Positions 37,320 to 50,242 of a stretch of DNA of 64,000 bases are shown here, piece after piece. Numbering within the stretch: position 1 is the stretch's first letter; the number at the start of each line of letters is the position of its first letter. The notes below the pieces were generated by a model, which ran no database searches, had not been told where the DNA came from, and saw nothing but the letters and a program-made list of their open reading frames with translations. The translations under genes and the position numbers were made by a program. This DNA is from Amaranthus tricolor (taxonomy: Eukaryota > Streptophyta > Magnoliopsida > Caryophyllales > Amaranthaceae): NCBI RefSeq assembly GCF_026212465.1, contig NC_080049.1, forward strand, positions 6,295,564-6,359,563, written 5' to 3'.

Positions 37320-38915
37320 GAATTAGCCGCCCTTTAATTTAGAGTTTTATGAATGTATAGACTGCAAATGTAATTAGTACCTAATTCAATAAACGACGAC
37401 GTCTCACTGAAGCTGCCTTCCTTTGAATGTGGAATTTAAGAAATCAGAAATGAAAATGATGCCATCACACTGTCACGCTTATCCTCGCCACCATCATGTT
37501 ATTCACCGTCGCTTCTTTAGTAAGTTATATTTGGCCGTGATAATTCGTCACGTAATTTTACCGTGGTATATTTTTGTGGATGCAGGACAACCGTGAATTT
37601 AACCCCACAAACACAGTGTAAGAGGTTGACTTACACATACATTTAGTGAAGTTCATTGTTTTCCAAAATCATATGGTAGTAGAAGAATTATCCCACCCAA
37701 TATATATATGCAAGTTCACAACCCACTATTTTATCGATGTTTTTTCCAACAAGCCAATGGAGTATTCTTGAATAGTATTATTTGTTGCAATAATTGCACA
37801 CTAAAATAATACTCTATAAATTAAGTTTATATAAAACTTTTAACATGAACTTGTCATTGTAATGGGCAAAGTTGGTAGTTAGATGATTAATATGTAGGAC
37901 ATGCTTAATGTAAACATTATTAGAAAATTACACTTATATTCTTCTCATTTTGTATTTTGTACATGGATTGTTTCAATCATTTTACATCCTTTTCTAAAAC
38001 TTATTCATACTTATTAACTTCATTTTTAAAATATGTCACATCACAAATTAATTTTTCTCTTCATTTACTACTAGATTTCCACCTTTTCTAAATAAAACAC
38101 TTGATTTTACAAATGCAAATTTATGGGACAAAAAGAGTAATAATAATGCACTTTCTCTTTTGTCTCGCAAGTTATCTTATTTATTTTGACATAAAAATTA
38201 AAAAATTGAATACAATAGAGGATACCAGAGTAGTTAGAAATAAGAGAAATGACATCAAGCGTAAAAGTAGTTGAGTCATATTCAAATATAGAAAAAAACA
38301 AATTTATTAGGACATATTAAAATTAAAAATAAGGCCAATTAAAAAGACAAAGTGGGACATAAAAGTATATTGTTACTCCATTCGTTCTTTGAGTTAGCAT
38401 CATTTGTTATATGATCCATCCCACTTATTTTGTATCATTTTTATTTTTAGATAATGACACGCAATTTTCTGTTTATCTCATTCATATATTTTAACCTTTT
38501 TTATTTTACTTACATAATCTACTCTCTATCTTGATTTATTATCAAATATCTATCTTTTTTCTTAATAAAAAACATCAATTTTTTTGCAACAAATTCAAAA
38601 AGAGAAAGTAGTATGCATTACATCAGCAATTATACCAGGCACTGTCATAAACATAGTTATACTCCCTTTGTCTAATTTTTTTTTTACTTATTTTTTTAGT
38701 TTGTTTTATTATATTTGTCCAATTTTTATTTTTGGTCATAATCCACGATTCCAAACTCCTTTGAATTTTATTCTGACATTTTTCTTTGGGCAAAATTGAT
38801 GGCACAACGGGCTTAAGGAAGAGTCAACAATGGGAAAGCGTAATATTTAATAATTAAATTAGGAAACTTGATATTTATGAGAATATTATGTAAATACTAA
38901 TTATTAATTTTTTTA
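37320..38915. other. Gene-free, MITE-like scraps
   Basis: Spacer upstream of the FQR1-like gene. Fragments such as TACTCCATTCGTTCTTTGAG (38374) and TACTCCCTTTGTCTAATTTT (38660) resemble single ends of Stowaway-like MITEs, but no paired ends were found. The last 100 bases may be the LTR end of the copia element that follows. Confidence 0.45.
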
Positions 38916-41235
38916 TGGTATTAGAGCCGATATTTATTCGGGTACTGGAGAAATCTCGGTATCATTATCTACAATAAACGCACCAAAAAGAAAAAAAAAA
39001 CCAAACTTTACCAGATCTACTATGACGAAGACGAATGAGCAGCGTTTCTCTTCACAAATTAAATTGGTGCAACCTCAATGGTTAAATACCAACCGAATAA
39101 AATTGGTGGCCCAATATAATCAAGTGAAACCCCATAAATGGAAGATTCGGTTATCACGCAGGCGAAATGGAAGAGAAAATTACTTGACCAGTTGTTGGTG
39201 GCTCGGTGTTACGGCTCCAAGAATCGAAGGTGGTCAATTGGTGGCATCTCCAATCGGTGAGAGAAATGGTGGTCGACAGTCTGCTCTCCGTTGCTACACG
39301 TGGGTCAATAACCGGCAAAAGGGAAAAGATAAAAATCATTACCCAATTGGAGATAAGGGGACAGCGTTCGGATGCTAGTTTTTATTAATTCCCACCAGTC
39401 AAAACGATAAGGAGCAGCCATGGGATAATGCTATTAATGGAAAATGGAAGTCTTTGGGGATTTCTGCCAGTGAAGCTAATCTTTGTTTTCCAAATTGCAT
39501 CCATTTCTCTCATTAACATATAATAACCCATAAGTCACTTTGACTTATTAAAATCGGGCCTAATTCCTTAAGCCCCACAAATGAATCCGATCATGAAATA
39601 TATTCTGACCATAAGACTAATATGTTTAGTCTTCTTTGTCATAACTCAAAAAAGGGGGCATGGATATTTGATTGTCGTTCTACATATACAATGACATATG
39701 ATCCCAGGAATCTTCTGGGATTATATGTCTGTGATACCCACAACTCATACACATATCTAAACTGCTAATGGGGAATGTGTTCGGGTTGAAAAAATTGATA
39801 CTATTAAAATTTCTTCTTCTATTCATTTAAAAAATTGTCTCTTAATCGCTAACATATCATCATAAATTATTATTTATTAGTCAATTAACTAAAGAACTTA
39901 ATTTTACGGTTTTGATGACTTCTGATGGGTGTATTGTGTAGGATGTTCAGACCGGGACAATCATTGGACGTGATACTGAAAAAGGAGGATTATATTATGT
40001 GGATGGGGTGGTTCAAAAAGGTCACACCTCGCTTTTTCACGGGTCTCCTGATCATAAATTATGGATATGGCACCACGTCTAGGTCATCCTTCCTCAGGTA
40101 CTTAAAACGTCTTTTTCCTTCTCTTTCTAATTGCAATACATCTTTGAACTGTGAATCTTATGTCTTAGCCAAAAGCCATAAACACTCATATGCCCCTAGT
40201 TTGACTCATAGTATTAAACCGTTTGTTTTAATACATTTTGATATTTGGGGTCCTGCTCCCACTTGTGATACACATGGTTTCTCGTACTATATCATATATG
40301 TGGATGATTGTACTCGAATAAGTTGGGTTTATTTTTCGAAACACAAGTTTGAAGAATTTGATGTGTTTGTCAAATACTATCATATGATTTGCACTCAATT
40401 TCAAACTCAACCACAAATACTTTGGTCTGACAATGGGGATGAATATAAACATGAAAAAATTTATTTCTGACCATGGCCTAATCCACCAAACCACATGCCC
40501 CGATACCCCCAACAAAACGAGGTTGCTGAACGGAAAAATTGTATCCTTCTAGAAATTACCCGAGCCCTTCTATTTGAATCACATGTTCCCTCTCACTTTT
40601 GGCCAGAAGCCATTGCTACTGCCACTTAGTTGACCAACGTCTTCCCAAAAAAACTTTAAACTTCCAAACCCCTCTACATACCTCAAAACTCATATCCCTA
40701 TTACTTCCTCCCACTTTACCTCCCCGTTTTTTTGGTTGTGTTGTCTATGTTCATCTCCCCAAACGGGAAAGGAATAAACTTGAACCTTGGGCTGTTAAAT
40801 GTGTCTTTGTGGGTTATGGGGTTACTCAGAAAGGGTATCGGTGCTTTGACCCAATTCATAATAAGTTGTATACCACCATGGACTGTGAATTCTTTGAAGA
40901 GTCCTACTATTTTTCCCAGCTTGGTCCTCAAGGGGAGAGTGTTGGTGATGACCTAAGCTGGCTGACATATCCAATAAGGATGGACCCTCCGGAGCAAGTA
41001 GGTAACACCGTTGACACTACTACTGACCACATAGTATCTTCTCCTCAGATTACTCCAATCCTATTTGATAAGCATCCTAATGAGCCAGAGGTAACACCTA
41101 AACCTGAACTATTCTTTGATGATATGTCCGATACAGTGCCAACTGATGATGTGCTATTGTCTAATGATGTGCTTAATGATAATGATATGCTCAATGTTGA
41201 GATGCCATTATGGCTTTTGTCCCAAATGAAGGGGT
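38916..41235 (+). pseudogene. Truncated copia element, plus strand (PBS to integrase)
   Basis: TGGTATTAGAGCC at 38916-38928 is a primer-binding site for initiator-Met tRNA. The pre-integrase region follows in several frames (about 39655 WIFDC; 39765-39910 ANGECV...). At 40220-40470 is the integrase core with HFDIWGPAP, YVDDCTRISWVYF and WSDNGDEY. The third catalytic Glu lies in NEVAERKN at about 40520. The post-integrase region (40730-40960) has FFGCVVYVHLP and FVGYG. There is no reverse transcriptase or RNase H: homology stops where an oppositely oriented copia begins. Multiple stops and shifts show that it is dead. Confidence 0.8.
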
Positions 41236-42255
41236 TGGAGGCAGTCCTTTATAACAAAGAAAGAAGAGAAAAAAATTATGAGACTTGGATTATCATTACA
41301 TAACCGTGATAATGAAATAATATTTTGAGAAATTAAAGGCACACATAAAACGTTAGTAAGTGCAAAAGTATGCGAAGAAACTGAAATTTTTAAAGAACCA
41401 ATGTGAGTACTAGGTAAAGAGGAACCATCACCTATGATGAGAAGCCCCGCTATCAAGAAGCCAGGATTGAGGAGCATTATGTGTACACGTTGCTGCCATG
41501 TATGCTCGGGGACGATAACTAGTAGCAGTTAAAAAGCATGAGGAGATGGGAAGGAAGTTGTGGGAAAAGTTTGCTTAAATGCAGGACAATTTGAAAGATA
41601 ATGACCTTTAGCCTGGCACCACTGACATGTTCCTTAAAAATGGGCAAGAAGAGGGTGGAGTCGGAAGGATCCCAGGGTTGTTGTTAGTAGTAGTATATCG
41701 TGTAGATGGTTTAGACGCCCTAGATGCAAAAGCAGCTGCAGGAATTTGAAGAGAGGTGGTGTGATCATTTTGTTGAAGAGATAATTCTTGATTAAGTAAA
41801 TTTTCATGAAGTTTTGCAAAGGAAATAGGAGAATCTCGAGCATGTATACAGTCGATAATGGGTTTGTATTGGATTGGGTCAAGGTCATGGAGAATGATGT
41901 CAGTGACATCTTCTGGATCAGTGGTTTTACCAAGCAAAGCTAATTCATCAAAAAGAGTTTTAATTATCTGCATATGTTCAGTGACACTTTGGGAGGCAGA
42001 TTTTGTTGTCTTACGCAATCGAAATTGCAATTGTTTGACATGTCCACGAGATGGGTTAGCATATGTGGAGGCTATGATATTCCATGCATCAAGTGAACTT
42101 TGAGCATTAGTAATAAGAAGAATAATGAAAGTAGACAGAGCACCAACAATGGCACTGAAAAGCAATCGATCTTGTCGATACCATTGGATATAGTCGGGAT
42201 TGGGAGTAAAGCTATTTTCTATAGTAGGTTTTTGGAGGTGCAGGATAAGACCCAT
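41236..42255 (-). pseudogene. Truncated copia element, minus strand (gag to protease/pre-integrase)
   Basis: From 42255 leftward the minus strand encodes a copia gag of the UBN2 type, with WYRQDRLLFSAIVGAL, AWNIIASTYANPSRGHVKQL and LDPIQYKPIID. Near 41430-41330 comes the pre-integrase block with IGDGSSLP, VLCVPLISQNIISLSRLCND and FVIKD. It then ends at the junction with the plus-strand copia. The gag frame of about 215 aa is open for most of its length, so this element is younger than its neighbour. No LTR was found on its right side. Confidence 0.8.
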
Positions 42256-44059
42256 CTATAAATTTGTTTAGGTCTAAGCCAAGGAAAGTGCTTCAATTTG
42301 TGTTTTCCAGCCAATGTAATTTATAGAGGTAAGTTTGAGAGAATTAAGAAAAGTAACAAGGAAAAGGGAAGGGCCATTTTTGGATTAATAGGAATCATTT
42401 GATTAGTAAGTAGACATAATAAGAGAAGTGGAAAAGGTGACTTACTGTTGTGCGAAAGCAAGAAGATGAATCTTTAATCATTACCATTAAATTGTATAAT
42501 TATGCAAATTTCATTCTTTTTTATCTCGTAATTTTTTTTTTATCTTACAATATTTGCAACAAGCTCGAACCCCAGTTTCATCTTTGTCAAAGTGATCTCA
42601 TACCGAAGACCTGTAAGTTATTTATTCGACACGATTTTTACCCAATATTGACACTACTGAAATGGTAACTGATTTTTGTAGATTAATTGCTAAAAAACCA
42701 AAAATCAAAAAATCAAAAATATTAAAAGTTAAAATCAAAATCAAAAAATTAAACTTACTTGATTCTCTCTTTTTTTAACTTTTTATAATTTAATTTTGTA
42801 TTTACTTTTTTATGCAAAATGACTTGTTATATAGGTAAGAGGTTGCCTTGTTGCATTTTTAGCAAGCATCTCTTATAGCTAGGATCATTCATATTTTAGC
42901 AAAAGTTAGAATTATTGTAGAAATCAGTAAAAAATTAGATTATTTTAGGTAATTTTTTTTAATTATAATCATAATTAGCGCAGTAATTCTTTATCAAATC
43001 TTCTTAAATCTTTTAAAACAACATTTTCTATATAATATATAAGAAAGGTGAAATGAAAATTTGATTTTAAAAAGTAAGAATCTATCAAGAAATGCCTATT
43101 GTCGTGAAAATATTCCTATTAACAATGGATAACAACTACTCTGTTTCATGAAAATAGCCTCATTTGTTTTAAATACGGACACTATACATTAATTATAGTA
43201 AATTAAAATAGTGAAATATTTAGAAACAATAAGATAAGAATATAAAAAGTAAAAGTGATAGAAATATATAAAAATTAAAAATCTAATATAGTTATAGAGA
43301 CAAATTAAATTACAAAATCGGTTGCTCTAGGATGTGATGGTCTAATGACGAGACATATAGCCCAATCGACACAAATATAGTTTTTCACAATCTTGATCTA
43401 TTTAAAGTCATAATTGATATCTTTGAGGTCAAAATAAATCTTTTAATTGATTATTTTAAGGTTTAAATTGATCATTTTTATATCAAAATTGAAAATTTAT
43501 ATAATAAAACAGCCGTGAACTCTTGATCATTCCAAGAGCATTCATCGAATCATTTGGCAAACATAACTTGAGATCAACACTTAATTCCTCCGCCGTCACA
43601 TTAAGGGTAAGCTAACCTACAATTTTATTTTCAAGTACATTATGAACAATTGTTGTTGAGGGAAGAGCGGTATCACTATTATTAATCGATGATTAAAGAT
43701 ACAAGTACTTTTATATTCCATTACAACCATCATGTTGCATTTAATAAGAATACTTGTAATTGTGCATGTTTTAACACTATTATTGATAGTGTTATTAACC
43801 ATTTATTTATTATTTAAAATTCATCCATAAAATAATAAAATAATATTAATTTATTAATTTCGTTATGAAATTGTGAAATATTTAGGTACAAATTGCGTCC
43901 AAGTTGTGACAGAAAATTGAACAAATAAGTATGGTGGATGATCAAGTAGGAACTCAAGCGCGGAAAGTTCCAATTTTCAACTTAAAATATCAATCCTATA
44001 CACTTTAGTTCAACTATATTGATTTTGATGTTGGTCAACATGTACTCTTGTGTTTTTAT
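42256..44059. other. Gene-free spacer
   Basis: AT-rich, with AAATCAAAA-type low-complexity sequence at 42695-42760. No gene or complete element recognised. Confidence 0.45.
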
Positions 44060-44067
44060 GTTGAGAG

Positions 44068-45272
44068 TGGGGATGGTAGCGGGTCGGATCGGGACCGGAT
44101 CCAAGTGGATCTGGATTCCGATTCGTTTCTAAAGAAGGACCCAGATCCTGATCCGGATCCGCAAGTCTAATATGTCCTGACCTAGATCCGGATCCATGGA
44201 TCTCACGGGTCCAATATCGAATCCAGGTCCAAAACAGCTCTAAACTTATTTTGCGTATTTGATTGAATTTTGGTTCGTGTTGCGATAACAATAGAGTTTT
44301 AGACTTTAATTAATGATAATAATACATAACATTATTAATTAAAACCTAAAGTCCATCCAATAAAATTGTACAACAATAACTATTAGACATAGGGATGCAA
44401 ACGGGGGCGGGGCGGGTATTGGAATTCCCATCCTCATCCCCATCCCCATCTATTAATGTAATACCCATTCCCGTCCCCAACCCCGCGGCGGGTATAATTT
44501 TTTTCCCCGTCCCCGCCCCGATGGGTTTGTACCTAAAACCATCCCCGCCCCACCACCCATCTAAAGTCTCAAACAAACATATCCAAAAATACATGTCTAA
44601 AACAAAGGTATTTCAACATCAACTCAAAATCATCCAAAGTAAATCAATCCAGAATAATCTCATCACTATCCAATTTCATTTCGCATTCCCATCCCCATCC
44701 CCGCGGTGGGTATGAATTTTATACCGGTACCTGCCTCATGACCCATCAAACCGGGACCCATCCCCGCCCCGATGGGATGGGAATGAGACGAGTCCCCTAT
44801 TAGACCCGCCCCGCCTGCATCCCTAATTAGACATGGTAACAGAAAGTTATACTTCAAAGATGAATTGATGATAAGTTTCTGTCAAAATCTTTTTTATTAC
44901 AAACCTCACGGTCAATGAAGGGCAAGAACATAATCATCAAAATGTCAGATGCTACTATTTTGCTATCATGATTTTGTGTACTAGTTTGAAAGCAACACAC
45001 TTGACTGCTTTAGCTTTTCTTAAGCACCGATGATGATGCATGGATTGGATTTTGCTATATCTCAATATATAAATGGAATTGGTTATTTTAAAAATAAAAT
45101 GGGTCTCTTGGCTCCATAGATCCAGGTTAGGATATTTTTTGAGACCCGGATCTATTGAATTTATCTGGATCCAGATCCGATCCGGATCCGACGCGTGCAA
45201 TGGATTCAGATCTGCCAAAACAGATTCGGGTCCACGAATCTAGGTCGGATCCAGGATCCGTTGCCATTTCTA
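44068..45272. mobile_element. Non-autonomous hAT element, outer
   Basis: 1,205 bp including the nested insertion. The left end is TGGGGATGGTAGCGGGTCGG and the right end, reverse-complemented, TAGAAATGGCAACGGATC. It is flanked by the perfect 8-bp duplication GTTGAGAG (44060-44067 and 45273-45280). Sub-terminal regions are crowded with GGATCCGGATC-type words on both sides. The 8-bp TSD and TAG..ATGGCAACGG ends fit hAT. It has no transposase; open frames here are artefacts of the repeats. Confidence 0.85.
44390..44825. mobile_element. hAT MITE nested inside the outer hAT
   Basis: 436 bp with inverted ends TAGGGATGCAAACGGGGGCG (left) and, reverse-complemented, TAGGGATGCAGGCGGGGCGG (right). Perfect 8-bp TSD ATTAGACA at 44382-44389 and 44826-44833. 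It is rich in CCCCATCCCC and CCCGCCCC words and has no coding capacity. Confidence 0.88.
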
Positions 45273-45280
45273 GTTGAGAG

Positions 45281-46569
45281 TTTCAAGACCTAATAAAAAT
45301 GAAATTGCACTCTTCTGTTTTAGACTCGGACTTTAAAGTCCTATAAAAAAACAATCTTAATAAAAGTCAAATTATAAGTGTCAACAACTAGGCCCGTTAC
45401 AGACCCTGTCTAAGAGTTGACAATTACTTTATGTTTTTAAGAAAAAATGTGAATATTTGAGAATAAATAAAAAAATATAGTAAATTATACGGATGAAATT
45501 AAAAAAATAAAATATAAATAAATTATTTTAAAAAAAGGATAAACTATTATTTTAAAAATAAAAATAATGCAAAATAAGTAGAACATAACAAAATAAATAA
45601 AAGGACTTACTAAATTAGCAACGGAAAGAGTACATTTATTACTAAATTTTGCTTTCATTCTGTTTTACCCCAAAACAGAGGAAAGTATCATTAAACTCAA
45701 CTCATTATTTTCTAATAAATCCGTCTCATAAGTCACAAGTTTTAATTACTAAGCACCCCAGCTGATATTAGTAGTAATAGGGAATATTTATTATAATATA
45801 TAATAGTCAAAATTTGTTTGACATTTAAAAAGCGAATGAGATCTTATATTAATATCTAAATTCACCCCGAGTTGTAGAACCCGCGAATTAATTTCGACGT
45901 GTCAATATATATAAATATATTGACAATTGCTTATTGCTTTGTGCTCCAATTGAATTAGTATTTAATTTTGATTAATTATGTCAATTTCAAATAACTCTAC
46001 AACCAAAAAGTCTTGTATGAAATAGCCAATAATCAATCAATTTTTCTAATTGATTAATTTGATAAAATATAAGTAATTAATTTAAGATTATAAATAATCA
46101 ATTTATGACTATAAAAAGTAACAACTTTGAACTTTTTAGTAATCATTTGAACCAGTCTAATATAGAAATAATTATACCTCTACACTGTTTTATTTGAGAA
46201 TTTATACTCTACCCATTATTAATATTATCGATCAACATTAAAAAATAACAATTTTAGAACTCAAAAGCCAAAAAATAAGCCATCAATAGCAAAATTAATT
46301 CAATTCTATCAATAACCAGTCCCAAAGAATCATAATCAATTAATGATTATTTTTAATTTATAAGTGATCTTTAAGACTAAAAAATATCACTTCAAAATGA
46401 TAAATAGTTACTTTTAAATTCAAAGTGATTATTTTTAAAACACTAAATATATATTAAATTAGTTCAATAAAAATAATTTTTATTGTAATATCATTTTATT
46501 TGAGAACTCACAAATTTTTAAATCAAACAGTTTCACTATAAAACGTACCTCATAAAGTTAAATAGCTAA
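45281..46569. other. Gene-free spacer
   Basis: Very AT-rich. No gene or paired repeat recognised. Confidence 0.45.
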
Positions 46570-46883
46570 TAATAATTTGGAAAATTTACCCAGAATAATC
46601 CAATCTATTTACGATTTTCCTACAATAATCCCAACTATTAATTAACCATGAATAATCCCAACTATTGACTCACTTAACCTGTGCTGTTGTTGCTCTTGTT
46701 TTTACCGGTGCAGCAGGTAATTTTCTGCCCGTTAGTCCTCTTCCACCTTCTTCATTCCCTTTATATTTTGAAGACCTCCATTGATGGAGAAGCAGCAACA
46801 ACTTCTTAATCTTTCATTTTTTTTAACTTTCCTTTTCCATCAAATTAATCCCTAATTTTTTTCATGAAAAGCATCACTTATCC

Positions 46884-47315
46884 AATTGTTCTTCAAGTAG
46901 GAGTTCAATTCCAAGGGAAACTCCAAGATGTAATCATGGTGTGAATGCCAAACTACAAACTGCTAGAAATGGGTCGCGAATTGGACATCGGTTTTATGGT
47001 TGCAATCTATGGCCTGTAAGTTAATATGAACTTCAAATTTTGATTTAATTTGTAAAATTGATTTAAATTAGGTCTAATATTTGACTTTGTTGTTTGTAGG
47101 ATTTAAATTGCAAGTATTTTAAGTGGGAAGATGACATAAAGAAGGAAGATTCATATGAAGGAGCACAAGGATTAGAAGGACAAATTACTTGGTTGCTTGA
47201 AAAAAATGCCAAATTGAAGTTGAAGAATGAAAAACTAAAAGAGAGTGAAGCGTTTTTAAAGATAGAACTTGCTAAATATGTAAATGCAACAAAAGCTTTA
47301 GAATCAATGTATTGA
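46884..47315 (+). pseudogene. GRF-type zinc-finger/coiled-coil gene of MULE 1
   Basis: The plus strand reads RCNHGVNAKLQ, then GHRFYGCNLWP up to a GTAAGT donor at 47016. After an acceptor near 47099 it reads DLNCKYFKWEDD, followed by a Lys/Glu/Leu-rich segment that looks like a coiled coil (LLEKNAKLKLKNEKLKESE), ending at 47315. The order C-x-H ... RF-x-G-C ... C-x-x-F-x-W is that of GRF zinc fingers, with His in place of the second Cys. No ATG in frame is evident and the phase across the intron does not join perfectly, so the copy may be damaged or the true exon border may differ. Its role is unknown. Position and orientation match the second gene of MuDR-like elements. Confidence 0.6.
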
Positions 47316-47606
47316 CGTTGAATTTAAATGAAATATGTTGTGCAAAACAGCCTTGTTAACATATTGCATTATAACTACCATCAAAGTAGTACAAAATAGC
47401 CTTGTTCAATACATTACATACGGCTTTACCTCCTTAATATCCAACATCTTACATACTAGTTTTGTGCAAAACAACACCTTCAACACATTAACCTTACATA
47501 CTAAATTTTTCCAAAAATACACACTGCATATTACATTCCCAAAAGCTCATAAGTGTTTGAATAAGTAGTTACATTACAATCAAACTACTATCAAACTACA
47601 CATTCA

Positions 47607-49503
47607 TCATTGGTTTGTTGCGGATGCCTGAGTTAAGATAATATTTTGTGTGGATTGGCTTTCTTTTCGCGGTCTACCCCTTCCTCGTTGACTTACTGTT
47701 TCGGTGGTAGTAACTGAACCATGTGTACTTCCTTTACTACGACTACTAATCACTGAACCACCTCTACTTCCTTGACCTGTTTGAATCCTTCTACCACCTC
47801 TTCCTATTGCACTTGGATTTGCAGATAAATCATGATGGGATGGACGCGATGGTTGTGATTGTGATGTTGTAGGATTTGCTTCATGTCTTGGTCTTCCTCT
47901 ACTTCTTTTCAATGTTGGTTCTTGATTTTCAACGGATTTGCCTTTTTCAGGGCACTTTCGTTTGTTGTGCGTAGTGGATTTACAAATGCCGCAGCTCATT
48001 TGCATGCCATGTCTACTGAGCTTCCCTGGTTTCTTTGGGTCTTCATGAGGACTTTTTATTCTACTCTTTCTTGGTCTTCCAGGACCAATTTTTATTGGAG
48101 GTGGATCAATAAGCGCATCAACTTTGGGCCAATAACGCTCCCCTACACAAGGAGCTATGCTTCCTCCGTAAGCCCTCACGTATGCAGCTTTTGTGTAAGA
48201 TTCATCCACATAGGACTTCACATCTCTATGCAAGTAACATATGGCAGCAACACCATGGCAACAAGGTATCCCTTTTAGATCCCATTTTCTATAAGTGCAC
48301 GACCTTTTTTCGATATCTAGTTGCAAAACATCAATGTGGTGAGCAATTTGGAAAACAGCAGGTGTTGATGGCAGTACAGTACAATTTGAAGCTTCTTCTT
48401 TCTCTTTGTCTAACAAAGCTTGTATTTTTGGACATAAAACTCCACTCCATTTAGTTGCACATTGTTCCTTCTTCGTAGCTAGTCTCTTCATTAACATAGT
48501 CCTAATGTCATCAAGCATGTCGATCAAGTGTTTTGATCTTGTATGCATGATATAGTTGTTGAACGTTTCTGCCATGTTACTCAAAATCACATCACACTTG
48601 GAATGATAGTCCATCGCGTGCCATTCGCATGTGGAACACATTTTTTAAGCTCAGCAAGGAACCACCGCCATGAATCATTATTTTCACCTTCAACCACCCC
48701 ATGCTAATGGATACATTTGCTCGTTCGGATCCCTTAAACTGCCTATTGGAATCCATATTCCTCTGACATGTATGTGTACTATCATCACCTTCTTCAAAAA
48801 CTTCATCACTTCCTTCACGTACCTCATCTTCACCTCCATTAACTTCATCAATAGCCTCATTTAACTTTGCATCAGGACTAGGAAAAGTCTCAAACCAATC
48901 ATTATGAAAGTTCAGCTCATCTTTAGAAAGCCCACTTTCAATGGGGATAAATCTACAAGTATTTTCTAGTGTAGAGGTTGAAGGCAGATCTGAGTTAATA
49001 CTTTGCACAGCAACTAGATTTTCAGATTCAATTAAAGCATCTGAAATGGATGATGAGTTAGGCTTCTTAGTTAATTTGTGGGGACCACGGGTCTTACTTT
49101 GACTACATGTCTTAATAGTGGGCTTATGTGGCTTCCTAGGTGTCAATTTTTTCCTTGAAACCAATAAACTATTGTCTCCATCCAAGTTGCCAGTTGCTTT
49201 CCCTAGTAATTTAGTGAGGTTGTCATCATCCATATCATTCAATACATATACATCTATTGCCTTAGACTCAATAACAGCCTTAGCCATTTCACCTACAGAG
49301 ACATCATCATTGATTTTCCTCAACCCATCCTCAAAAGCCATAGAAGTAGAATGCAAATAGTATAGGGTAAAGGGAGATTTGTAACCCACATCTTGTTCAA
49401 CAATCCCTTTGAGTTCAAACCAAGAAATTTTGTCTGGGTCTACACTAATTGTTTTACACATACCACCCACATACTCTACTCCAACCTTATTTTTCTTGAA
49501 CAC
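47607..49503 (-). pseudogene. MURA-type transposase of MULE 1, internally deleted
   Basis: N-terminal part (49503-48720): GVEYVGGMCKTISVDPDKIS and KSPFTLYYLH, the PB1-like N-terminal domain of plant MULE proteins, then an acidic linker. The sequence then jumps to GENNDSWRWFLAEL (about 48700-48655), the segment with the last catalytic Glu of the DDE fold. Nearly all of the transposase core before it, with both Asp residues, is missing. The C-terminal part (48641-47607) begins in a shifted frame and has SNMAETFNNYI, a SWIM zinc finger (CTYRKWDLKGIPCCHGVAA), a CX2C-type knuckle CGICKSTTHNKRKC and AT-hook-like GRGRPRK repeats. The protein cannot cut DNA, so transposition would need a transposase supplied in trans. 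Confidence 0.88.
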
Positions 49504-50003
49504 CCCATCATACCACCATTTTAAAGTAACTTCATCAAATAAACTACCCTATTAATAACAATTAAATTAAAAAAAAAAATCAGAATCATATAGAGTTCGA
49601 TTAAAAAAATTGCAGAAATTTAAAGCTTTCACTTACCATCAAATACCTTGGAGATGAGAGTAATCAAGTTTTCCTTCGCGAAATTGTGCTGTACTGGGTC
49701 GAAATTTCAGAAAATGGAGATGATACTTGAATGGGTTTATACAAGAGTGAGAATTCTAATGTTTTACGGGAGAGATGAATACTTGAAGGTATTAATGTGA
49801 GTAGTTGCAAGTTTTTATTTTAAATTTTAAAAAAAAGGAAAAATAATAAATTTACCTACTAAAACCGGTTGTAGGTAAAGTAACAAGAGCACATGTTAAG
49901 TGAGTTAATAATTGGGATTATTCATGCTTAATTAATAGTTGGGATTATTGTAGGAAAATCGTAAATAGATTGAATTATTCTAGGTAAATTTTTCTAATAA
50001 TTT

Positions 50004-50242
50004 TTATTTTTTTTTGCATAATAGACTTTTGCATGTAGCTCTATAATCATAACTGGTCAACAATTAAAAAAAACAATCTCAGAAGCCAAAAGATGAACCA
50101 TAAAATAGCAAAATTATTTGAATTATATCAATAACCATTCCCAAAGAATCATGATCAATTACAGTATAAGGGGGAAAGAAGAAATTTTTAAAAAAACAAA
50201 AATTCCATTTGATTCAAGATGAAGCAAATCATCAAAATTATA
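50004..50242. other. Short spacer and 3' UTR
   Basis: Lies between MULE 1 and the stop codon of the EF-hand gene. It probably contains that gene's 3' UTR. Confidence 0.45.

Larger units (their letters stand above)
46579..49994. mobile_element. MULE 1 (Mutator-like element), 3.4 kb
   Basis: Terminal inverted repeats of at least about 110 bp (46579-46690 and 49883-49994; outermost bases GGAAAATTTACCCAGAATAA and, from the right, GAAAAATTTACCTAGAATAA). They are flanked by the perfect 9-bp duplication TAATAATTT (46570-46578 and 49995-50003). A 9-bp TSD, long TIRs and a MURA-type gene define a Mutator-like element. Two genes converge inside it: a GRF zinc-finger gene from the left and a transposase from the right. 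Confidence 0.92.

Noticed and set aside
44010..44857. Several Pro/Gly-rich open frames on both strands
   Set aside because: They are translations of GGATCC and CCCCATCC repeats in the nested hAT elements.
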